Positions 42,038-51,090 of a DNA stretch of 64,000 nt are shown piece by piece. Under the pieces are notes generated by a model that saw only the letters and a program-made list of their open reading frames with translations, did not search any database and was not told the DNA's origin. The translations under genes were made by a program, and so were the position numbers. Positions within the stretch are counted from its first letter, which is position 1. Each line of letters opens with the position of its first letter. This DNA is from Flaviramulus basaltis. Its GTDB lineage: Bacteria; Bacteroidota; Bacteroidia; Flavobacteriales; Flavobacteriaceae. The stretch covers positions 62,001 to 126,000 of the forward strand of contig NZ_FPKV01000003.1 of NCBI RefSeq assembly GCF_900114265.1, read 5' to 3'.

Positions 42038-44226
42038 TAATAGATGACCGTTGGTTTAATAAGTACCGTTAGTTTCGCTTTGGAATCGGTGCGCTTTCGT
42101 TTACTGAACAGCCATTTAATGACCGGTACCCTTGCTAAAAAAGGCACCCCGGAACCCGAATCATTTTTTTCTTGCTCTTCCAAGCCACCCAATACGACTA
42201 TATCCTGATCCCTTACCCTTATAATGGAGGTAAATTCCCTAGAACTTAAATCTGGTGGCGCATCTTCAGCTACCCGTAATCCAAAGCTGGATTGTACCAC
42301 AAAAATGTCTAGGGTCACTTGTCCGTCACCGGAGACCATAGGTTTTATGGTAAGCCCCAATTCAGCATCAATGGGCTCATAATTGGTGATTTCCGAGGTT
42401 TGTGGATTATCGGTACCATAAATATTACGCTGGGTCACCGCATAATAGGAGGTTTGCCCGTTGGAAAAGGTGGCCCTATGACCGTTCAAGGTAGATAGCT
42501 TGGGCGTGGAGCGTATTTTAATATTGCCATTGGTTTCCATAGCTTTTATGGTCGCAAAAAAATTGGGCACGACTTTACCAATATTGACATGGCCAAAGCC
42601 ATCAAACCCATTGAGAACCCGATTGATGGTTTTGGCACCTAAGGTTAAATCCGTAGTTGGGTACAATCCCCCTTTGGTTTCAACAGGCGCATCTCCAATA
42701 CCCCAACCTACACCAGCCTCAACAGTGGCATTTCTGCTCACTTCAATCAACATCACTTCAATCAAAATGACTGGAACGGGTTTATCTATTTTTTTTACAA
42801 AACTTTTAAAACGTTCGATGTTGGCTCCTGAACCCGTTACATAAAAACTGTTGAGCTCATAGTCAATTTTGATATTCAGATCTTGGGTAATCTCATCGGG
42901 AAGGACACTCAACAAAGCTTCTGCTTTAGTACCTGACTCACTAAAACTATTTCTTGTACCAGTATTAACGGACGTTCTATTTGAGGTGTTGTTGAGTCCA
43001 TTGCTATCAAATTGGTTGGTATAATTCCTGTTAAAATTATTGGAACCATAACCATTATAGCTATTGGAACTTCCATAGGTTCTTCCCACAGTTCTATTTC
43101 GATTGCCACCGCCCGCTGGGTCTGCCAATAACTCCACAGAACGATGCTGTAAATGGATGATCTCTACAGAACGCACGCTCAGTTGGTTTTCAGTTCCAAA
43201 AAAATAAGTACTACCTTCTTTTTTAAAGGTGAAATTTTTTGATTGGGGACTATTGTTGTTTTCTTGATTTGGGTTATTTCTGTTTACGTTATTGGGTTGA
43301 GAAACGATTGAACTGGATTCTGTTTGCGATTCAAACATTTTGACGAGCAGCTCATCAAAGGTGATGGCCTTGGTTTTAAAAGTAACCGTTCCCGCTTGGT
43401 CCAATGGTGCAGCGGTAAAGATATCGAGTTGAAGTTCATTGCCAATATCATTTATGATACCCGCTATGGGTGTGTTATTAAAATCCACTTCCAAGAGTTG
43501 GGAATAGGCATCCAAAACTTTATATGAGGTATCGGAACGCTTTCTTGTTGAGGCTGTATTATTGGTGCCATCATTTGAAATGGAAGCATCCTCGAAAACA
43601 AAAAAATTATCTTTCGTTTTTTCAACATAAAATTGATTCGATAGAGCAAGGTTGTCCATAGCCACATCAAATACCATATCCTTAATATAGGATGTGATTA
43701 GTTTGGTTTCAAGACCAGGTGTAAACACCAGGTTTTTACCAGATTCATCCATAATGCGTTTAAAGACCTCATACAGTTTGTCTCCTTTGGCATCTATGGA
43801 AATGGTATTGTTATCAGGATTGTAAACTACGGGAATAATGCGCTCTTCAGGTTGTTCAATGGGAGGTGTATATTTTTTTATGGAAAGGATATTGCCCGTA
43901 AAATCGATGGTCAGTTGGTATTCCTTGCATAAAAACACCAAAAGGTCGGCAACCGTTACATTAGAGAAGTTATTGACTATGGTAATTTGATTAAGTTCGG
44001 GAGAAAGGTTTAAATTGACCTTGTGGATATTGGACACTGCCAACAAAAAGTTGGACAACGAAATATTGCTAACGCTAATCTCTGTTTTAACTTGTTCGGA
44101 CAACCCAGCATTATCCACTGCCAAAACCTCTAACTGATTTTTAATGGTTTCAATACGGGCATCGTTGTTCTGGGAAAATCCAAAATGTATTGTTAATATA
44201 AATACTATAAAAAGCAGTTTTTTCAT
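42037..44226 (-). CDS. gspD: Type II secretion secretin GspD-like
   Basis: The outer-membrane channel of the secretion system. The 729-residue protein has a signal peptide (about 1-18) and an N0/STN-like domain (ISLSNFLLAVSNIHKVNLNL). Further N domains follow, separated by an unusual Asn/Gly/Ser-rich insert of about 60 residues (near 375-435). The C-terminal secretin domain has PVILIEVMLIEVSRNATVEA, LGLTIKPMVSGDGQVTLDIF, IVVLGGLEEQEK and the signature VPFLARVPVIKWLFSKRK. No pilotin gene is evident, although two lipoprotein genes lead the companion operon. It lies 64 bp after gspE. Confidence 0.92.
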   Translation of the reverse strand: MKKLLFIVFILTIHFGFSQNNDARIETIKNQLEVLAVDNAGLSEQVKTEISVSNISLSNFLLAVSNIHKVNLNLSPELNQITIVNNFSNVTVADLLVFLCKEYQLTIDFTGNILSIKKYTPPIEQPEERIIPVVYNPDNNTISIDAKGDKLYEVFKRIMDESGKNLVFTPGLETKLITSYIKDMVFDVAMDNLALSNQFYVEKTKDNFFVFEDASISNDGTNNTASTRKRSDTSYKVLDAYSQLLEVDFNNTPIAGIINDIGNELQLDIFTAAPLDQAGTVTFKTKAITFDELLVKMFESQTESSSIVSQPNNVNRNNPNQENNNSPQSKNFTFKKEGSTYFFGTENQLSVRSVEIIHLQHRSVELLADPAGGGNRNRTVGRTYGSSNSYNGYGSNNFNRNYTNQFDSNGLNNTSNRTSVNTGTRNSFSESGTKAEALLSVLPDEITQDLNIKIDYELNSFYVTGSGANIERFKSFVKKIDKPVPVILIEVMLIEVSRNATVEAGVGWGIGDAPVETKGGLYPTTDLTLGAKTINRVLNGFDGFGHVNIGKVVPNFFATIKAMETNGNIKIRSTPKLSTLNGHRATFSNGQTSYYAVTQRNIYGTDNPQTSEITNYEPIDAELGLTIKPMVSGDGQVTLDIFVVQSSFGLRVAEDAPPDLSSREFTSIIRVRDQDIVVLGGLEEQEKNDSGSGVPFLARVPVIKWLFSKRKRTDSKAKLTVLIKPTVIY

Positions 44227-44290
44227 ATATGGTTTTGCTCAATGCTATTTTTAGCAATTTTTTTCAATAGTTATTCAATTCTTTTTTGAT

Positions 44291-45700
44291 TTATTGGCTT
44301 AACAAAGCATACACTTCTTCCACCGAGCTTATCCCTTGCTTAATTAAATCAATGGCATTTGTTTTTAAGGTTGCAATGTTGTGTTCCTTTAAATAAACAT
44401 CAATATCCAAATCGTTTTGCTTAATATGGTTTACCAATTCTTTGGTTATTGGGATAATCTCGTAAATAGCCTTTCGTCCTTGATAGCCAGTATGGTAACA
44501 GGCATTACAACCCATAGCTATAAAATGCGTTTTTAAATCTTTTGGAATATTAAAATGCTCTGGAAAAACGTCTTTACTAACGGATGCCTCCTGTTTGCAA
44601 GTATCACAAAGTTTCCTAACAAGGCGTTGCGCCACACTAACGTTTAAGGTGCTGGCAATTAAAAAGGCTGGTATTCCCATGTCGATAAGCCTGGAAATGG
44701 TTGCCCATGCAGAATTGGTGTGTATGGTTGATAATACTAAATGCCCCGTTAGAGCAGCACGAATCGCCATATTAGCGGTTTTGACATCACGGATTTCACC
44801 TACCATGATCACATCAGGGTCTTGGCGCAAAAACGTACGTAAGGTACTTGCGAAATCAAGCCCAATATTTTCTTTAAGCTGAACCTGATTGACACCTTCC
44901 AATGTATATTCAATGGGGTCTTCAATCGTTAATATATTGGTTTTGTCGTCATTCAACAGTTTTAAAGTAGCATAGAGTGTGGTGGTTTTTCCAGAACCTG
45001 TTGGACCAGAAATAAAAACAATCCCGTTGGGCTTTTTAACGGTTTCCTTGTAGGTTTTGAGTTCTTTTTCCGTAAAGCCTAAATCTTCCAATTGAATATG
45101 CCCTGCATCCTTGCTTAAGATACGAAGCACTATTTTTTCACCATGAAGGGTTGGTAAACTGGACACCCGAATATCAAACTCGTCCGTATTGGTTTTCATG
45201 GTAATACGCCCATCCTGGGGCAAGCGTTTTTCAGAAATATCGAGTCCTGCCTTAATCTTTAGTTTATTCACAATAACCGGGTATTCCGATAGGTTGATCA
45301 GAAATTGTTCTTTTAGCTTGCCATCCAATCGGTAGCGCACCCTGCATTTGTGCTCATAAGGCTCAAAATGAATATCGCTACTGCCAATTTGTTTTGCTTT
45401 TAGCAAGAGTTTTTCAAGAAAATCATTACTGTAATGTAAATCTTCTTTAACTACCGTTGATTGTTGCCTGAAATTGGTCGTTAGGTACTGATTGATGTTT
45501 TCAAATGTTTCCGGTAACAATTGAATTTGCTTCCCCAGAACCACTTGCAATTCTTGTTTTAATATATTTGAAGGGCTTGCTGCCCTGAAGATGATATGCC
45601 CATTTTGGGCTTCAAAGGGTACAATTTTATAATGATAGGCTTGTTCACTGCTAATAAGTTGCACTAAGGAGGTTTCAATATTGAAATCTGTTTTTACCAT
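44291..45700 (-). CDS. gspE: Type II secretion ATPase GspE
   Basis: The 469-residue cytosolic ATPase that powers pseudopilus assembly. An N-terminal domain (about 1-90) is followed by SSDIHFEPYEHKCRVRYRLD, the Walker A ISGPTGSGKTTTLYATLKLL (about residue 232), the Asp box LTIEDPIEY, Walker B VIMVGEIRD, and the zinc tetracysteine (CDTCKQ and CNACYHTGYQGRKAI). All core motifs are intact. It is 3 bp downstream of the prepilin peptidase gene. Confidence 0.95.
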   Translation of the reverse strand: MVKTDFNIETSLVQLISSEQAYHYKIVPFEAQNGHIIFRAASPSNILKQELQVVLGKQIQLLPETFENINQYLTTNFRQQSTVVKEDLHYSNDFLEKLLLKAKQIGSSDIHFEPYEHKCRVRYRLDGKLKEQFLINLSEYPVIVNKLKIKAGLDISEKRLPQDGRITMKTNTDEFDIRVSSLPTLHGEKIVLRILSKDAGHIQLEDLGFTEKELKTYKETVKKPNGIVFISGPTGSGKTTTLYATLKLLNDDKTNILTIEDPIEYTLEGVNQVQLKENIGLDFASTLRTFLRQDPDVIMVGEIRDVKTANMAIRAALTGHLVLSTIHTNSAWATISRLIDMGIPAFLIASTLNVSVAQRLVRKLCDTCKQEASVSKDVFPEHFNIPKDLKTHFIAMGCNACYHTGYQGRKAIYEIIPITKELVNHIKQNDLDIDVYLKEHNIATLKTNAIDLIKQGISSVEEVYALLSQ

Positions 45701-45703
45701 AGT

Positions 45704-46192
45704 CTAAAATTGATATATGGTATCAATCATTCCAGACCAAAATCCTAAAAAAGTGATGCTAAAAAACAAACCCATATAACCCGCCAAAGGCACTGAGGTG
45801 TTTTTTTTAGATTCAGATAGCATGAGATGCAACACCAATGAAAAAATGAGCGCACTTGGTAAGAGCACCATAAAGGAAATGGAGGCGCATGCAAATATTA
45901 AAAAAAAGAACATAAGGATATCTCCCAGTCCAATGATGTTTCTAAAATCTGTTTTAAGCTTAAGTTTGGCATATAGATAAACAGCACCAAGTAACATTGA
46001 AACAAAGGCTAAATTGAACAAAACTGAGACATAAAACAATTCAGGAAGGGTATTCAGAAAATATAAGATGCCAAGGCATATACCAACTATGGGGAATAAA
46101 AACCAATAGACCTGACGCTCTTTGATGTCCTGGAATGCAATGCATACCAAAACTACAATCAGCAGTATTTTTATAAAGATTATAAACATCAA
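45704..46192 (-). CDS. Type IV prepilin peptidase (GspO/PilD-like, peptidase domain only)
   Basis: A 162-residue membrane protein with about six helices and the two A24 aspartates: Asp22 in AFQDIKERQVYW and Asp91 in the GxGD motif NIIGLGDILMF. The N-terminal methyltransferase domain with its zinc cysteines, present in classical PilD/GspO, is absent, as in archaeal and TadV-like enzymes. It should cleave the four pseudopilin precursors encoded in the two operons. It overlaps the pseudopilin gene by 4 bp. Confidence 0.85.
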   Translation of the reverse strand: MMFIIFIKILLIVVLVCIAFQDIKERQVYWFLFPIVGICLGILYFLNTLPELFYVSVLFNLAFVSMLLGAVYLYAKLKLKTDFRNIIGLGDILMFFFLIFACASISFMVLLPSALIFSLVLHLMLSESKKNTSVPLAGYMGLFFSITFLGFWSGMIDTIYQF

Positions 46193-46620
46193 TCTTTTAC
46201 AATTTGTTTTGGATTACCATTTTCATCGATCTCCCAAACATTAAAAATGCCGTCCCCATCAAAATCGGTAATGGCGGTTGCCCTTACCTTAAAACTATTG
46301 TTATTGGCATTAACGATCTCATAAACATAGTTACTGGTACCATCTTCTTTGACGGTCTTTGGAGGTGAGAAATCAATCTCGTTCAGGTCGTTGGAGAATT
46401 TTGAATACATGTAGCGATAACTTGTCTGTGAATTATAGATATACTTTAACTGGGTCTGTGCTTCAATGCTTTTGGCTTTACTTATTAAGGGCATTAAATT
46501 GGGCAATGCCAATAACAATAGAATACCTATGATAACCAGTACAATCAAAACTTCCTGTAAATTATAAGCTGCTACCTTATTTGATTTGATGTGTATATTT
46601 TGAAATAATTTTGCTGTCAT
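46189..46620 (-). CDS. gspG: Major pseudopilin GspG-like
   Basis: The 143-residue protein has the type III signal AAYNLQEVLIVLVIIGIL: cleavage after Ala18, a Tyr in place of the usual Phe at +1 and Glu at +5 (Glu23). A 45-residue helix and a short beta domain follow, ending with ITDFDGDGIFNVWEIDENG, the acidic calcium-binding loop characteristic of GspG. It forms the shaft of the pseudopilus. Its position, just after the response regulator and before the peptidase, makes it the first structural gene of the leftward operon. Confidence 0.88.
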   Translation of the reverse strand: MTAKLFQNIHIKSNKVAAYNLQEVLIVLVIIGILLLLALPNLMPLISKAKSIEAQTQLKYIYNSQTSYRYMYSKFSNDLNEIDFSPPKTVKEDGTSNYVYEIVNANNNSFKVRATAITDFDGDGIFNVWEIDENGNPKQIVKD

Positions 46621-46634
46621 AGTGGTGGGTTATT

Positions 46635-47330
46635 TTATAAGAATCCTTTTTCTCTTGCCAGCCTTAATAATACTTTATCTGATTTCTTGTCATTGTTAAA
46701 AATCTGATTTAATCGTCGCTTTCTGCGCTCAATACCAGCTTGGGATAGGTGCACAATCTCTGGCAATTCTTTGGTCTTTGCACCCAGTGATAGGTGGTAG
46801 AGCATCTGTCGGTCAATATTATCCAAGTTAAAATCATTGGATATATGCTGCCTAACGAGTTTTAAAATAGGCTTGCTATAAAAAGGGACATCATTGATGA
46901 CATTTAAAACGCCTTCGGTTAATATTTTAAAGTCTAAATCGTTTTTAAGTAACAAAGCATCAGGCTTAATGGTTTTTAAAATATTGACCAGCCTGTAATT
47001 GTTCTCTAAGTGTGTAGCAATGATGATTTTCACTTTAGGGAACAAAGACTTTAATTTAATCCCTAAATCATCTCCTGATATCAGTTTTCGATCTTTTGAA
47101 GGTGGTAAACTGATGTCCAAAAACACTAAATCCATAATGTGATGGTGCACTGCATATTCAATTTCAGCATTACCTTCTTCACAGTTTTTAGCAGTCCTTA
47201 TCTTAAAATCCAGATTACCATCGTTTGAAGAAATATGATCTAAAACCCTTTTATATCCTTCAATAATAAAGGGATGGTCTTCAATGATTAGCGTGTTTAA
47301 TTGGTTTATCATAGTAAACAATTTTTGCAC
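46635..47330 (-). CDS. NarL/FixJ-type response regulator heading the secretion operon
   Basis: The 231-residue protein has a receiver domain (LNTLIIEDHPFIIEGYKRVL acidic pocket, phosphoacceptor Asp in MDLVFLDISLPPS, Thr in IIIATH, Lys in ALLLKND). The C-terminal LuxR-like helix-turn-helix contains LGAKTKELPEIVHLSQAGIE. No histidine kinase is adjacent. It lies 14 bp upstream of gspG and next to AACCCTTA dyads that recur before the other secretion operon, so it is the natural candidate regulator of the module. A second Met at residue 7 is an alternative start. Confidence 0.85.
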   Translation of the reverse strand: MQKLFTMINQLNTLIIEDHPFIIEGYKRVLDHISSNDGNLDFKIRTAKNCEEGNAEIEYAVHHHIMDLVFLDISLPPSKDRKLISGDDLGIKLKSLFPKVKIIIATHLENNYRLVNILKTIKPDALLLKNDLDFKILTEGVLNVINDVPFYSKPILKLVRQHISNDFNLDNIDRQMLYHLSLGAKTKELPEIVHLSQAGIERRKRRLNQIFNNDKKSDKVLLRLAREKGFL

Positions 47331-47610
47331 TCAAAAAAATATGGGTTTGCATACAATGTTTCTTGAATATCATACAAACAACACAAATCTATTTATATAA
47401 CATTAAAAAAAAGTAAGGCAAACCCTTACTTCGAGTAAGGGTTATTTTTTTTTAAATGATGAGACCAAAATTGTTCTTAGGTGAGACTATGTGGGCTAAT
47501 ATAAATAAACTTATTGAAATTTCAAGCCCCTCATATTAGTATGGATAACCCTTACTTTTTTTCCAAAAAGGGTTTTTAATTTTATCATTTCGGAATTAAA
47601 AATAAATATC
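47331..47610. promoter_or_regulatory. Divergent control region of the secretion operon and the Rhs genes
   Basis: Contains a perfect dyad with arms AACCCTTACT (47421-47430) and AGTAAGGGTT (47434-47443), and a second, wider dyad with AACCCTT (47547-47553) and AAGGGTT (47568-47574). The same motif recurs at 56867-56896 before the second secretion operon. The first dyad is followed by a T-run and could also form a terminator. Confidence 0.65.
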
Positions 47611-50600
47611 ATGTCTAAACATCTATTTTCATTTTTGTCATTAGTGCTTATTGTCAATTTTGCAACTTCTCAAGATTTACCTGAAATTATACCACCTTCG
47701 CCAACAGCAGCATCGCTAGCACAATTTGCCGATGTTCCAGTAAGTGAATACACTGGTTTGCCAAATATAACTATACCAATTTATACTATAAAATCTGGGG
47801 ACTTGTCCTTACCAATTTCATTAAATTATCATGGTGGTGGAATAAAGGTTGCACAAGAAGCTAGTTGGGTTGGATTGGGATGGTCTCTTAATGCAGGAGG
47901 TACAATATCTAGAATTATAAAAGGACATGATGATTTAGATTATAGTTCTTCAGGAAGTCCATCAGGAGAGGATATACCATATATATATTCTCAAGATGTT
48001 CCAAATTGGAACGCCACTGAAACAGAACTTAATTCATATTATAAAAACATTGTTTTTAATAGGCATGACCCTGAGCCGGATATTTTTTTCTATAATTTTG
48101 GTTCATACAGTGGTAAATTTATAGTCGAAAAACCCACGCAAGGAAGTAATGAAGTTAAAGGTAGGCCCCTAGATGCTCAAGCTGTAAGTATTAGTTATTT
48201 TATTGCTGAACGCATATGGGTAATTACTGACCCTATGGGGATTAAATACCAATTCAAGGTAGCAGAAACAACAACCAATTATTCATACAGCACCAATACT
48301 AGCATTTCAAATGTTCTAGCTAACAGACATACTCTTATGAATAGTGGATCAGCCCCTTACCCAGTAGTGACCAGTTGGTACATAGAAAAAATATCTTCTC
48401 CAATAAGTGAACATGAAATTACCTTTGAATATGAAACTGATATACACAACACAAAAAGCCAAATTAGGGTTACAGAAGTCGTTCCAAAAAATTTGACGCA
48501 GCAAGTTACGTGTAGCTCAAATACAAGTCCTAATACTTCACCTGACCCTTCCAGAATTGTTTATGGATCTGTAGACGTCACACAAGATGTCTATTTAAAT
48601 CAAATTAATTTTTCAAATGGATATGTAGTTTTTGATACAGAAGATAGAATTGACTTAGATACTAAGTCTCCAAGTGATCCTGACCCACAAAGGCTGAAAG
48701 ATATAAAGGTTTATAGAAGTACAGGTGGGGCTCCGATAATCACGGCAAATCTCAACTTTGATTATTTTCAAAAAAATACAACCACGGCTGAAATACCAGA
48801 TTATTACAGGCTAAAGTTGGAGGGTGTTAATATAAATGATCAAAATTATCAATTTGAATATAATGACCCAGGTAGTTCTCTTCCATCTAAAATTTCTTTG
48901 GGTATCGACCATTGGGGCTACTTTAATAATGCTAACAATAATAGTTTAGACTTATGGGGAACAACCAGCAGTTCTGTTAAGGGCACACTTATTCCTGGTA
49001 TTACAACCCAATTTCAAGGTCAAACGATATCTGTAAGTGGAGCAAACAGATTTCCTAATGAGAATTACACTAAATATTTTGTTTTGAAAAAAATTATATT
49101 GCCTACTGGAGGTTCTCAGACTTTTAATTGGGAGTCTAATGAGTATTTTGGAACTGAGATAATAGAAAATAGCCATACTGGAGCTTTTCCAAATGCTAAT
49201 CTTACAACAACTACAAGTGGATTAGGGAATATCATGAATACTTATACAAGTGATATATTTGAGATTACTGATGCAAGCGTTAGAATACATGTGAATTTTT
49301 TAATACAAAAAGTTACAAACCCTGATTATATAGCCAATACAGACGAACATCCATATGTTGGATATTATAAATTGGAAAATGGCTCTTGGGTTTTACACCA
49401 ATTACCATATTTAGCTTTTAATGACGTTTATGGACCAAACAGTGGTTATTCAATAAATCTTGACTATGAAAACATAACTACAACTTTTACACCAGGTAAA
49501 TACAAAATGGTATTAACGTATTTAGATAACCTTAGAGTTGGTTACAATTGGTCCTATACAGAAATGTCAACAACAATGTTTACTGGAGTCAAAGGGGGAG
49601 GTCTTAGAATTCAAAGCGTTGAATTGGATGATGGCAATGAAACCATAGTTAAGAAATATGGGTATTTAATGAAGGATTCAAATAAGAGTTCAGGTATTGC
49701 TATGGAAAATCCTGTATACCATTATATAAGTCCAATCATAGGTGGGGTATTTTATAGAAGTGGAAATAGTAATTGTGCAATATCTGGAAGTTATTTAATA
49801 GGTAATTCAAATAACCTTCTTCCGGTAAGTGGAACAGGTGATAATTTTATAGGTTACGGTTGCGTGCAAAGTTCATATGAAGGGAGCACGAATCTAGGAG
49901 AAACTATTACAGAGTATTATAATTTAAAGCCAATAAGTATAGTGTCCAATCCACCACCTAACTTTCCTACTGAGTCAGATCCAAAAAATGGAAAACCATT
50001 CAAGATGACAATAAAAAAATCAGATGGGATAACCGTTGACGAAACAGATTACTTTTATAAAATAGAAAGCAGCTACAGAAAAAATGCTCCCGGAATGTTT
50101 GTATATCAAAACCCATTTACTCATTTATTACCAAGTGATCCCTATGAATATCAAGCACTCCCTCCATACCTTACTTTTTATAGGCATAATAACTACACAG
50201 ATTGGTGTTTTTTAGAAAGCAAATTAAACGTTCGTTACGATTTGAATGGTAATAACCCCATAACAACAAGAACAAATTATAGTTACGAAAATGACGAACA
50301 TCTTCAGTTAACAAAAACAGAAACTATTAGTAGTAAGGGTAATAAAATCATAACCAAAATAATTTATCCTGATGATATCTCTACAGCTTCCACGCTTTAT
50401 GATAATAGCACAATTGAAGGTGGTGCTTTGAGTACAGAATCTTTTAATGCGGTAAAAAGGCTTAAACACCCCAATAATGAAATCAATGGATTGCACCGCA
50501 TTGCAGAAGCAATTCAAACAAGTACTTATGAAGATTTTGATAATGATGGTATCGCTGAGCCAGATGAGTTATTGAACATGGTACGCAATAATTTTAAGGA

Positions 50601-51078
50601 TGTAGGTAATGACTTTGTTTTGACAAAAAATATTCAAACTCTAAATGGTGCATACAATGCTAGTACAAATTTGCCACAAGAGAGGATTGTATTTCATAAT
50701 TACTATGATAATGGAAACCTTAAAGAGGTTTCAAAAAAAGATGGTACACACATCGTATACATATGGGGTTACAATGATGAATATCCAGTAGCAAAAATAG
50801 AAAATGCTACGTACTCATCTATTGAAAACCTTTCTTCATTTGGCACTAATTTTTCCATTGCTAACGGGCTTAGTCCAACTCAAGAATCAGACTTAAGAAG
50901 CCTATCAGGAGCATTAGTAACTACCTATACCTATATGCCCTTGGTTGGATTAATTAGCTCTACTGATCCGAAAGGTTATACAATATACTATGAATACGAT
51001 TCTTCAAATCGCTTAAAGCGAATAAAGGATGAAGACCAAAATATTTTAAGCGAAAACCAATATAACTACAAACAATAA
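47611..51078 (+). CDS. Secreted Rhs/YD-repeat family protein, first of pair
   Basis: The 1155-residue protein has a signal peptide (about 1-20). An SpvB/TcdB-like N-terminal region follows (SEYTGLPNITIPIYTIKSGD, LPISLNYHGGGIKVAQEASW, VGLGWSLNAGGTISR), then a long beta-rich domain, and YD-type repeats only at the very end (GYTIYYEYDSSNRLKRIKDE). It has no RHS core or toxin tip, so it is probably the companion shell component of the following gene. The first gene of a three-gene unit with the Rhs toxin (12 bp) and immunity gene, it sits between the two secretion operons. Confidence 0.85.
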   Translation: MSKHLFSFLSLVLIVNFATSQDLPEIIPPSPTAASLAQFADVPVSEYTGLPNITIPIYTIKSGDLSLPISLNYHGGGIKVAQEASWVGLGWSLNAGGTISRIIKGHDDLDYSSSGSPSGEDIPYIYSQDVPNWNATETELNSYYKNIVFNRHDPEPDIFFYNFGSYSGKFIVEKPTQGSNEVKGRPLDAQAVSISYFIAERIWVITDPMGIKYQFKVAETTTNYSYSTNTSISNVLANRHTLMNSGSAPYPVVTSWYIEKISSPISEHEITFEYETDIHNTKSQIRVTEVVPKNLTQQVTCSSNTSPNTSPDPSRIVYGSVDVTQDVYLNQINFSNGYVVFDTEDRIDLDTKSPSDPDPQRLKDIKVYRSTGGAPIITANLNFDYFQKNTTTAEIPDYYRLKLEGVNINDQNYQFEYNDPGSSLPSKISLGIDHWGYFNNANNNSLDLWGTTSSSVKGTLIPGITTQFQGQTISVSGANRFPNENYTKYFVLKKIILPTGGSQTFNWESNEYFGTEIIENSHTGAFPNANLTTTTSGLGNIMNTYTSDIFEITDASVRIHVNFLIQKVTNPDYIANTDEHPYVGYYKLENGSWVLHQLPYLAFNDVYGPNSGYSINLDYENITTTFTPGKYKMVLTYLDNLRVGYNWSYTEMSTTMFTGVKGGGLRIQSVELDDGNETIVKKYGYLMKDSNKSSGIAMENPVYHYISPIIGGVFYRSGNSNCAISGSYLIGNSNNLLPVSGTGDNFIGYGCVQSSYEGSTNLGETITEYYNLKPISIVSNPPPNFPTESDPKNGKPFKMTIKKSDGITVDETDYFYKIESSYRKNAPGMFVYQNPFTHLLPSDPYEYQALPPYLTFYRHNNYTDWCFLESKLNVRYDLNGNNPITTRTNYSYENDEHLQLTKTETISSKGNKIITKIIYPDDISTASTLYDNSTIEGGALSTESFNAVKRLKHPNNEINGLHRIAEAIQTSTYEDFDNDGIAEPDELLNMVRNNFKDVGNDFVLTKNIQTLNGAYNASTNLPQERIVFHNYYDNGNLKEVSKKDGTHIVYIWGYNDEYPVAKIENATYSSIENLSSFGTNFSIANGLSPTQESDLRSLSGALVTTYTYMPLVGLISSTDPKGYTIYYEYDSSNRLKRIKDEDQNILSENQYNYKQ

Positions 51079-51090
51079 CAATTGATGATT

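Noticed and set aside
41602-43670. Several 60-115-codon frames on both strands within gspL and gspD
   Set aside because: They are shadows of the long secretion genes, which have clear motifs and signal sequences.
47421-47450. Reading the AACCCTTACT dyad as a simple terminator
   Set aside because: No rightward gene ends upstream of it and the same motif recurs before another operon, so an operator role fits better, though a terminator cannot be excluded.
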